A DNA stretch of 5,110 nucleotides, taken from contig BTTF01000126.1 in assembly GCA_036244995.1 (NCBI GenBank), positions 1 to 5,110 on the forward strand. Reading direction: 5' to 3'. The notes below the pieces were generated by a model. It made no database searches. It saw only the letters and a list, made by a program, of their open reading frames with translations, and had not been told where the DNA came from. Shown here piece after piece: positions 1-4,827 of the stretch; position 1 is the stretch's first letter, and each line of letters begins with the position of its first letter. Position numbers and translations under genes: made by a program. The stretch comes from BMS3Bbin07 sp036244995. GTDB taxonomy: Bacteria > Nitrospirota > Thermodesulfovibrionia > Thermodesulfovibrionales > JdFR-85.

Positions 1-22
1 TTAATAAATCAGGTCTTTGTAT

Positions 23-754
23 TCATTTCCGGCCGAGTAATTCTTTTAATTCAACAGCATTCTTTGGCGCATAACCAAAGGCATCATTGTTGAAGTACAT
101 ATACACATCAAGACCTTGCTTTAAATACCCCTTTATCCTCCCTGCATCCTTCCGGAGCTCATCAAGGGAATAACAACTATTATACCTCCCGCCATGACCA
201 TGCCGCCGCATATAAACAAAATCCGCAGTTACCGGAAGCTCGTTGATAAACTCAGGCCAGTCAGCCATACAGAATGCATGGCCCTCGTCCCTGAGAAGCT
301 CCGTCACCTCAGGGACGATCCAGCCCTGGTGCCGAAACTCAAAGGCATGCCTCACCCTGTATTTTCTCAACATAAAGAGAAAGTTTTCAAGCCTGTTGAG
401 GTCAAGTCCAAAACCCGGGGGGAACTGCCAGAGCACTACAGAAAGCTTGTCCCTGAGGTCAACAGCAACATCAAAAAACCTCTCAAGTGCCTCTTCAGGC
501 TCCTTGATCCTCCTGACGTGGGTGATATATCTGCTTCCCTTAATGGAGAAAGAGAAACCTTCAGGGCTCTTTTTATACCACCCTGCAAATGATTCCCGTT
601 TGGGCAGCCTGTAGAAGGTGACGTTCAACTCCACTGTATCAAAAACCCCGGTATAGTACTGAAACCAATTCTTTTTGGGAAGGCCTTCGGGATAAAAGAC
701 CCCCCTCCAGTGGTCATACATAAAGCCGCTGCAACCGATCTTCACCTTCGCCAT
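23..754 (-). CDS. DUF72 (YecE family) TIM-barrel protein, function unknown
   Basis: This 243-aa protein has the family hallmarks from end to end: IGCSGF at residues 6-11 followed by the W-x5-YP stretch, VELNVTFYRLP at 41-51, LWQFPP at 109-113, FEFRHQGW at 138-145, YMRRHG at 181-186 and the C-terminal YMYFNND..GYAPKNA block at 218-233. The length is normal for DUF72, so it looks complete. Family members adopt a TIM-barrel fold, are predicted to be cytoplasmic and have no established reaction; no signal peptide or membrane segment is visible. The ATG at 754 begins directly at the conserved core (MAKVKIGCSG), so the start is well supported, yet no Shine-Dalgarno sequence precedes it. A promoter-like pair sits immediately upstream and suggests a leaderless message. 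It is transcribed away from the tRNA-Pro/SprT genes and has no partner in the window. Family assignment is confident; function is not known. Confidence 0.95.
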   Translation of the reverse strand: MAKVKIGCSGFMYDHWRGVFYPEGLPKKNWFQYYTGVFDTVELNVTFYRLPKRESFAGWYKKSPEGFSFSIKGSRYITHVRRIKEPEEALERFFDVAVDLRDKLSVVLWQFPPGFGLDLNRLENFLFMLRKYRVRHAFEFRHQGWIVPEVTELLRDEGHAFCMADWPEFINELPVTADFVYMRRHGHGGRYNSCYSLDELRKDAGRIKGYLKQGLDVYMYFNNDAFGYAPKNAVELKELLGRK

Positions 755-760
755 ATTAGC

Positions 761-789
761 ATTGTATCATAAAGGCCCGGGATTGAAAA
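761..789 (-). promoter_or_regulatory. Probable sigma70-type promoter of the DUF72 gene
   Basis: Read on the minus strand, TTTTCA (789-784, 4 of 6 to TTGACA) is followed after exactly 17 nt by TACAAT (766-761, 5 of 6 to TATAAT). Only 6 nt lie between this -10 element and the ATG at 754, so transcription would be expected to begin at or next to the A of the start codon. This agrees with the absence of a ribosome binding site. It is inferred from sequence match and spacing only. Confidence 0.5.
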
Positions 790-857
790 CACCGGTTTTC
801 AGCAGTTACCGTGAATTATTGTATCCCGGCCCGGGATTGCCGATAAAAACCGGGCAA
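761..857. repeat. Partly duplicated, palindrome-rich segment upstream of the DUF72 gene
   Basis: Two short words recur in the same order: ATTGTATC at 761-768 and 818-825, and GGCCCGGGATTG at 774-785 and 828-839. The first copy overlaps the proposed -10 element of the DUF72 promoter. The segment also holds the hairpin GAAAAC/GTTTTC (785-790 with 795-800), the near-palindrome ATCCCGG-C-CCGGGAT (823-837), the pair CCGGTTTT/AAAACCGG (792-799 with 846-853) and TTGCC/GGCAA (837-841 with 853-857). The second copy lacks a convincing -35, so it is probably a decayed duplication rather than a second working promoter. Confidence 0.5.
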
Positions 858-861
858 CCTT

Positions 862-1007
862 GATGGAAAGGGACCGGATACAGAGTTTGAACGGATTTAA
901 TTATCACATATGGCTCACCCGGATGGTGAGTCGTGATAATTTCCTCGGAGACAGACAGGATGTCTGTCGAGAATGAGTGAAAACTCTGTATCCGGTCCCT
1001 TTCCATC
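862..1007. repeat. 146-bp structured element: perfect 27-bp inverted arms around two bulged hairpins
   Basis: The arms 862-888 and 981-1007 are exact reverse complements over 27 nt (left arm begins GATGGAAAGGGACCGG). Inside lie two independent hairpins. Hairpin A (899-941) pairs AATTATCAC with GTGATAATT (899-907 with 933-941) and GGCTCACC with GGTGAGTC (912-919 with 925-932, one G.U pair), with a 4-nt bulge ATAT on the 5' side and loop CGGAT. Hairpin B (944-971) pairs CTCG with CGAG and ACAGACA with TGTCTGT (951-957 with 961-967), with a 3-nt 5' bulge and a GGA loop. The whole folds as a three-way junction as RNA on either strand, or as a cruciform as DNA. No transposase and no clear target-site duplication are seen. 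It may be a miniature transposable element, a REP/BIME-like repeat or a structured RNA; the sequence alone does not decide. Confidence 0.85.
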
Positions 1008-1033
1008 TATCTACCGTGATCTTGGGGTTACAC

Positions 1034-1063
1034 TTGACACAAAGTCCCCGCTAACTTTACTAT
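1034..1063 (+). promoter_or_regulatory. Probable promoter of tRNA-Pro (and possibly the SprT-like gene)
   Basis: A perfect TTGACA (1034-1039) is followed after 18 nt by TACTAT (1058-1063, 4 of 6 to TATAAT). The expected transcription start near 1070 would give a leader of about 50 nt before the tRNA. TACTAT recurs at 1078-1083 and 1102-1107, but neither later copy has a good -35 element. Confidence 0.6.
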
Positions 1064-1123
1064 TTACTACCACTATTTACTATTAACAAAACATAACGGA
1101 TTACTATCAATTAAACATAACGG
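1059..1123 (+). repeat. Short direct repeats in the tRNA-Pro leader
   Basis: ACTATTTACTA occurs at 1059-1069 and again at 1072-1082 (13-nt period). AAACATAACGG occurs at 1089-1099 and again at 1113-1123 (24-nt period). The last copy runs into the first three bases (CGG) of the tRNA. The stretch is strongly AT-rich. The repeats may be slippage products or hold regulatory sites; no function can be read from them. Confidence 0.7.
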
Positions 1124-1197
1124 GGCGTAGCGCAGCCTGGTAGCGCACACGGTTCGGGACCGTGCGGTCGCTGGTTCGAATCCAGTCGCCCCGACCA
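1121..1197 (+). tRNA. tRNA-Pro, anticodon CGG
   Basis: A full 77-nt cloverleaf with encoded CCA can be drawn. The acceptor stem is CGGGGCG (1121-1127) with CGCCCCG (1187-1193), and the D stem is GCGC (1130-1133) with GCGC (1143-1146). The anticodon stem is CACGG (1148-1152) with CCGTG (1160-1164), and its loop TTCGGGA places the anticodon CGG at 1155-1157. The T stem is GCTGG (1170-1174) with CCAGT (1182-1186), one G.U pair, around TTCGAAT. Discriminator A is at 1194 and CCA at 1195-1197. The C1-G72 end pair is characteristic of bacterial proline tRNAs. It reads CCG codons. A short T run (1200-1205) follows without a hairpin, so readthrough into the next gene is possible. Confidence 0.97.
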
Positions 1198-1222
1198 TAT
1201 TTTTTACCATCAGGGAACTTCC

Positions 1223-1879
1223 ATGAATCTTCAAAGGGTTATAGAAAGGGCTGTTTGCAGACCTGTAGAGGTTGTCCTGACAAACAACAGAACGAGTATA
1301 GTCAGCTTTAAAAAAGAACAGGGCAGGGTCCTCCTGAGACTCCAGCGTCTATTTAGCGAGGCCCCTCTGGATGTAATCCTTGAGATAGCGGAACTAATCA
1401 GGAAACCTTCTATCAAGACGCCCCTTGTCCATGATTTCTTCAGGAAAAACCAGTGGAGGGTAAGAAAGAGGTCCAGGACCCCTGACAGGGTCGAGCCGGA
1501 AGGAAGGGTTTATAATCTCCGTGAGATATTTGAGAAGGTGAACAGGGAGTATTTCTCCAATGAGATCGATACAGTGATAACATGGGGAAAGCGTTCACCG
1601 AAAAAGGCAGTCAGGAAAAGGACTCTCGGCAGTTATAATTCAGAGACAAGGACCATCAGGATCAACCCGGGGCTGGACTGCGTAAGGGTGCCGGGGTTTT
1701 TTGTTGAATTTATTGTCTATCATGAAATGCTTCACGCTGATATCGGGATATTAAGACGGAAGAACGGAAGACGTGCCATTCACACGCGGGAGTTCAGGGA
1801 AAGGGAAAGGCTTTTCAGGGATTACCGTCAGGTTCTGGAATGGGAGAAAAAGGCCCGGATGCGCGGCTTCTGTCCATAA
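1223..1879 (+). CDS. SprT-like zinc metalloprotease
   Basis: This 218-aa protein has a C-terminal SprT-like domain. The segment LREIFEKVNREYFSNEIDTVITWGKR covers about residues 99-124 and is followed by RTLGSYNSETRTIRINP (133-149). The zinc-binding HExxH is His-Glu-Met-Leu-His at 167-171, and a downstream His187 in the RAIH-x3-F segment is the likely third metal ligand. The family is predicted to act on proteins in the cytoplasm; eukaryotic relatives cleave DNA-protein crosslinks, but bacterial substrates are largely unknown. The first 95 residues are basic, match nothing I recognise and hold no visible catalytic motif. The cysteine zinc ribbon found after the protease core in many SprT proteins is absent; the chain ends shortly after the core. 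The ATG at 1223 follows CAGGGA (1211-1216) at normal spacing. The gene begins 25 nt after tRNA-Pro with no separate promoter visible, so cotranscription is likely. Confidence 0.88.
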   Translation: MNLQRVIERAVCRPVEVVLTNNRTSIVSFKKEQGRVLLRLQRLFSEAPLDVILEIAELIRKPSIKTPLVHDFFRKNQWRVRKRSRTPDRVEPEGRVYNLREIFEKVNREYFSNEIDTVITWGKRSPKKAVRKRTLGSYNSETRTIRINPGLDCVRVPGFFVEFIVYHEMLHADIGILRRKNGRRAIHTREFRERERLFRDYRQVLEWEKKARMRGFCP

Positions 1880-1938
1880 ATGCCTTATTCACAGGTGTTC
1901 AGATTGGTTCAGGAGAAAGGGGCATCAGGTTGAGGAGA
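1880..1938. other. Short gap between convergent genes, no clear terminator
   Basis: Fifty-nine bases separate the SprT-like gene from the convergent DUF1858 gene. The only inverted repeat noticed is TGAGG/CCTCA (1931-1935 with 1942-1946), 5 bp, with no T run on either side, and it straddles the stop codon of the minus-strand gene. It is too weak to call a terminator. Confidence 0.4.
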
Positions 1939-2151
1939 TTACCTCACACGGCTCTTAACCTCCCTTAAAAGCTTATCCAGGTCCATACCTTTTTCCTTTG
2001 CAACCTCCTTGAGTGCCATGACAATAGTATCCTTGCATTCGCAGAGCCCGAGTGAGAGGAGATAGTCAATTGTCTCGGGATATTCCCTGAACAAGGTTGA
2101 AACCTTTGTATCTGCATTTATTCCATCTGGCACAGGCATATTATATAGCAT
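1939..2151 (-). CDS. DUF1858-type small redox/disulfide domain protein
   Basis: A 70-aa protein whose body (residues 11-69) matches the DUF1858 pattern: INADTKVSTLFREYPE, then a helix ending in the LGL-Cys turn, then a long helix and GMDLDKLLREV at the C-terminus. Such domains are small helical units annotated as hybrid-cluster-protein-associated redox disulfide domains or found in ScdA/RIC-like proteins, and they often bear a CxxC-like pair. Here the turn reads LCECKD, with Cys37 and Cys39 separated by a single residue, which departs from the usual CxxC spacing. The first ATG in frame is at 2151, with a second ATG at 2139; a stop lies just upstream, and neither start has a recognisable ribosome binding site. 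A TATAAT (2145-2140) lies inside the proposed 5' end, so the true start may be the ATG at 2139 or the GTG at 2133. No partner gene is adjacent. It is probably cytoplasmic. Confidence 0.8.
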   Translation of the reverse strand: MLYNMPVPDGINADTKVSTLFREYPETIDYLLSLGLCECKDTIVMALKEVAKEKGMDLDKLLREVKSRVR

Positions 2152-2300
2152 TTCAATTTATTTTTTTATGGCAAACGGATAGATTCCTGCGGAAGTTTCT
2201 CCCGTATTTGACCCCAAATTTTTTCTCAACATTTCACCAACACCTTTTTCACAGGAAAAAATCTTTGATATCAATGCCTTAAGTAACCTGCATTTTTTTC
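2152..2300. other. AT-rich intergenic region between divergent transcripts
   Basis: About 150 bases separate the DUF1858 gene from the nrd promoter. The stretch is rich in A and T runs. Open frames crossing it are short, overlap the nrd promoter and look like nothing known, so none is called. I found no strong inverted repeat here. Confidence 0.5.
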
Positions 2301-2329
2301 TTGACAAATACCACATATTGTGGTTTAAT
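2301..2329 (+). promoter_or_regulatory. Strong sigma70-type promoter of the nrdJ unit
   Basis: A perfect TTGACA (2301-2306) lies 17 nt from TTTAAT (2324-2329, 5 of 6 to TATAAT), the optimal spacing. Transcription should start near 2336, giving a short leader before the Cys-rich ORF and about 220 nt before nrdJ. It is the best promoter match in the window. The spacer carries a palindrome, described separately. Confidence 0.8.
2308..2324. promoter_or_regulatory. Operator palindrome in the nrd promoter spacer, NrdR-box-like
   Basis: ACCACA-TAT-TGTGGT (2310-2324) is a perfect 6-bp inverted repeat lying between the -35 and -10 elements and touching the -10, an ideal place for a repressor. Read on the minus strand, 2323-2308 agrees at 12 of 16 positions with the NrdR-box consensus as I recall it (acaCwAtATaTwGtgt). 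NrdR is the nucleotide-sensing repressor of bacterial ribonucleotide reductase genes, so the location ahead of nrdJ supports the reading. NrdR boxes usually come in pairs about three helical turns apart; only a half-match (ACACTA, 2337-2342) is visible near the expected place. Naming NrdR is inference. Confidence 0.55.
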
Positions 2330-2370
2330 TGACTAAACACTACCATGAGCCACAACTTGTAGGGGGTATT

Positions 2371-2538
2371 TTGGACTTCTGTAAAGGTCTGAATGACTGG
2401 TTTTATTGTCTGCGATGTCCGTATATCTGCACAAAAACCTGTCCCATCGAAAATGAAGACGCCTTCAGTCAATTCTCTGTCAAGATAAAGGCCCTTGAGA
2501 CATTACAACGGGAATCGGAAAAAAATATAAAAGTATAA
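2371..2538 (+). CDS. Small cysteine-rich protein preceding nrdJ, unknown function
   Basis: The open frame ends 16 nt before the nrdJ ATG. It could open as far up as a TTG at 2329, but that lies within the -10 element and upstream of the expected transcript start. I therefore propose the TTG at 2371, preceded by AGGGGG (2361-2366), giving 55 aa; the spacing is short and the start is uncertain. The protein has five cysteines (4, 13, 16, 20, 24). Four form C-x2-C-x3-C-x3-CP in the segment FYCLRCPYICTKTCP, resembling a ferredoxin-type cluster motif with one extra residue, followed by a polar helical tail with no cysteine. I recognise no family. Position inside the nrdJ transcript suggests a link with the reductase, for example in redox or metal handling, but this is inference. 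It may also be a noncoding leader. Confidence 0.5.
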   Translation: MDFCKGLNDWFYCLRCPYICTKTCPIENEDAFSQFSVKIKALETLQRESEKNIKV

Positions 2539-2540
2539 AC

Positions 2541-2549
2541 GGAGGAGGT
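2541..2549 (+). promoter_or_regulatory. Strong ribosome binding site of nrdJ
   Basis: GGAGGAGGT lies 5 nt before the ATG at 2555 and begins 2 nt after the stop codon of the preceding small ORF. It fixes the nrdJ start and implies efficient translation, possibly coupled to the upstream ORF. Confidence 0.85.
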
Positions 2550-2554
2550 ATCGA

Positions 2555-4801
2555 ATGGATGTTTTAAGATCAGCACTCAACCTAACAGACAATGCTCTCA
2601 AGGTGCTGCAGAAGCGGTACCTTAAGAAGGACGAAGAGGGAAATGTTACCGAGAAACCCGAGGATATGTTCAGACGGGTGGCAAAGGCAGTGGCAAAGGC
2701 AGACCTCAACTACGGCCGTTCACCTGAAGAGGTCGGGATTCTGGAAGACGATTTCTATCAGATGATATCCTCCCTTCATTTTCTGCCGAACAGCCCGACA
2801 TTGATGAACGCCGGCAGGCGGCTCGGGCAATTATCGGCATGTTTTGTACTACCGATTGAAGACTCCATGGAGAGTATTTTTGAGGCAGTCAAGAATGCCG
2901 CAATCATACATAAATCCGGGGGGGGCACCGGGTTCAGCTTCTCCCGTCTGAGGCCGGGCGGTGATGTAGTGGGCTCCACCAAGGGCATATCCTCCGGCCC
3001 TATCTCCTTTATGACGGTCTTTGATACGGCAACAGAGGCCGTAAAACAGGGGGGCACACGCAGGGGGGCCAACATGGGCATGCTGCGTATTGACCACCCG
3101 GACATCCTCGGTTTCATCACCTGCAAGGACGACAACGAGAGGTTGAACAATTTCAACATCTCTGTTGCCCTTACCGATGAGTTTATGGAAAAGGTGGAGG
3201 TGGACGGTGAATACGACCTGATAAACCCGAGGACCCGGAAAGTGGACGGAAGGTTCGGGGCCAGGGAGGTTTTTGATCTGATTGTCAGGCATTCGTGGCA
3301 GAACGGAGAGCCGGGGATAGTATTCATCGACAGGATTAACCAGTACAACCCCACACCTCAGGCAGGGGAGATCGAGAGCACAAACCCATGTGGTGAACAG
3401 CCGCTGCTGCCGTATGAGTCCTGCAATCTCGGCTCAATAAATCTTGCCAAAATGGTATTGAATAGTGAAGTTGACTGGGAACAGCTCAGGGTTATAACGC
3501 ACAAGGCAGTCCATTTCCTTGACAATGTCATTGATATAAACCAGTATCCATTGAAAAAGATCGAGGAGATGACCACGGCCAACAGAAAGATAGGTCTTGG
3601 AGTAATGGGCTGGGCTGATATGTTGATTCAACTCGGTATTCCGTACAATTCTGAAAAGGCCCTGAACCTCGCTGAAGAGGTGATGAATGTTATCACCTCA
3701 GAAGGCAGAAAGGCATCAGAGGAACTCGCGGAAGTAAGGGGTGCGTTTCCGAATTACAATAAAAGTATTTATGCCGGCAGCATAAAGGTCCGCAATGCCA
3801 CAATTACCACAATAGCGCCAACAGGAAGCCTGAGCATTATTGCAGGTTGTTCCTCAGGGGTTGAGCCTGTCTTTGCGGTCTGCTTTGTCAGGACCGTTCT
3901 TGAAGGCACAAAGTTATTTGAGATAAATCCATACTTTGAGAATGTTGCGAAAGAAAAGGGCTTTTTCTCCAGGGAGATGATGGAGAGGATTGCAGAAACA
4001 GGCTCCATTCTCGGTATCCCGGAGATACCGGAAGACGTCAAGGAGGTCTTTATTACAGCCCATGACATCACACCTGAAGACCATATCCGCATGCAGGCTG
4101 CCTTCCAGAGGCATGTTGACAATGCCGTGAGCAAGACCGTTAATTTCCCGAATCAGGCAACCCCTGAAGATGTCAAGGAGGTCTATCTCCGGGCATACAG
4201 TCTCGGCTGCAAGGGTGTTACCGTATACAGGGACGGCTCAAGGGAGAGCCAGGTCCTGAGCAGGGGGAACAAGGAGAGCGCCGGAGCCCAGGCCACAGGG
4301 GACGGGCAGGCGGCAGAAGAGAAGCAGAAGATTATTCCAAGGAAGAGGCCGGATACAATCAAGGGCACGACTCAGGCAATGAAAACAGGGTGCGGAACCC
4401 TCTATGTCACTGTAAACGAGGATGAAGAAGGGCTTCCATTTGAGGTCTTTAATCATATAGGCAAGGCAGGCGGTTGCGCCTCAAGCCAGTCGGAGGCGAT
4501 AGGAAGGCTTGTCAGCCTGTCTCTGCGGTCAAACATTGCCCCTGAGGAGATTATAACGCAACTGAAGGGAATATCCTGCCACCAGCATGCCTGGTCAAGC
4601 GGCGGAAAGATATCGTCCTGTGCAGATGCCATTGCCAAGGCCCTTGAGCTTTACATGACAAAAGGAAAGGGAAACGGTAACGGCAAGAAACACAATGATG
4701 CGGTTATGCAGATAGGTGCATGTCCTGAATGCGGCGGCACTGTAGAGCATGAGAGTGGATGCGCTGTGTGCCGCAACTGCGGGCATACAAGGTGCGGATA
4801 G
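2555..4801 (+). CDS. nrdJ: Adenosylcobalamin-dependent ribonucleotide reductase, class II
   Basis: This 748-aa enzyme reduces ribonucleotides to deoxyribonucleotides in the cytoplasm, using a radical from coenzyme B12 and needing no oxygen. The N-terminal large-chain domain (about 10-90) is followed by the barrel. Cys96 (LSACFVLP) and Cys290 (YESCNLGSINL) are the likely redox pair. Asn277-Pro-Cys279-Gly-Glu281 is the active-site loop, with Cys279 as thiyl radical site. HKSGGGTGFSFSRLRPGGD (119-137), GGTRRGANMGMLRIDHPDI (166-184) and APTGSLSIIAGCSSGVEP (421-438) are further conserved blocks. A Gly/Ala/Lys-rich linker (about 565-600) leads to a TSCPD domain (about 602-703). A second Lys/Gly linker leads to the C-terminal cysteine ribbon C723-x2-C726, C736-x2-C739-x2-C742 and Cys747, presumed to re-reduce the active site. 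No ATP-cone domain precedes the core. All key residues are present; no intein or frameshift is seen. It is probably cotranscribed with the small ORF ahead of it. Confidence 0.97.
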   Translation: MDVLRSALNLTDNALKVLQKRYLKKDEEGNVTEKPEDMFRRVAKAVAKADLNYGRSPEEVGILEDDFYQMISSLHFLPNSPTLMNAGRRLGQLSACFVLPIEDSMESIFEAVKNAAIIHKSGGGTGFSFSRLRPGGDVVGSTKGISSGPISFMTVFDTATEAVKQGGTRRGANMGMLRIDHPDILGFITCKDDNERLNNFNISVALTDEFMEKVEVDGEYDLINPRTRKVDGRFGAREVFDLIVRHSWQNGEPGIVFIDRINQYNPTPQAGEIESTNPCGEQPLLPYESCNLGSINLAKMVLNSEVDWEQLRVITHKAVHFLDNVIDINQYPLKKIEEMTTANRKIGLGVMGWADMLIQLGIPYNSEKALNLAEEVMNVITSEGRKASEELAEVRGAFPNYNKSIYAGSIKVRNATITTIAPTGSLSIIAGCSSGVEPVFAVCFVRTVLEGTKLFEINPYFENVAKEKGFFSREMMERIAETGSILGIPEIPEDVKEVFITAHDITPEDHIRMQAAFQRHVDNAVSKTVNFPNQATPEDVKEVYLRAYSLGCKGVTVYRDGSRESQVLSRGNKESAGAQATGDGQAAEEKQKIIPRKRPDTIKGTTQAMKTGCGTLYVTVNEDEEGLPFEVFNHIGKAGGCASSQSEAIGRLVSLSLRSNIAPEEIITQLKGISCHQHAWSSGGKISSCADAIAKALELYMTKGKGNGNGKKHNDAVMQIGACPECGGTVEHESGCAVCRNCGHTRCG

Positions 4802-4827
4802 AAGGGCAATAAAAAGACTTCATTTTT

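Noticed and set aside
1..22. End of a further gene at the left edge
   Set aside because: The frame ending with the TTA at 1-3 (minus strand) is closed by another stop at 46-48 and has no start, so nothing supports a gene there.
806..1006. A 66-codon minus-strand frame inside the structured intergenic element
   Set aside because: It begins in the right arm of the inverted repeat and runs through both hairpins; its sequence is explained by the palindromes, it resembles no protein family I know and no ribosome binding site precedes it.
807..1019. TACCGTGA at 807-814 and 1012-1019 as a target-site duplication around the palindromic element
   Set aside because: An 8-nt repeat is expected about once by chance in this length, it does not abut the 27-bp arms, and the bases next to it show no matching terminal repeats.
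2345..2362. A five-codon ORF (MSHNL, stop) in the nrd leader as an attenuator peptide
   Set aside because: It has no ribosome binding site, no run of regulatory codons and no alternative hairpins or terminator downstream.
2329..2370. An extended N-terminus of the Cys-rich ORF from the TTG at 2329
   Set aside because: This TTG overlaps the -10 element and lies before the expected transcription start, so it could not be translated from this promoter.
2158..2472. A 104-codon minus-strand frame opposite the nrd promoter and Cys-rich ORF
   Set aside because: It runs antisense across a near-consensus promoter and operator, lacks a ribosome binding site and has no recognisable domain.
2776..3354. 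Long antisense frames within nrdJ (also 2849-3292 and 3769-4134)
   Set aside because: They are shadows of the strongly conserved nrdJ coding frame and have no start signals or known domains.
4801..4827. A terminator directly after nrdJ (GAAG/CTTC with a T run at 4823-4827)
   Set aside because: The stem is only 4 bp and AT-rich with a 13-nt loop, too weak to call an intrinsic terminator.
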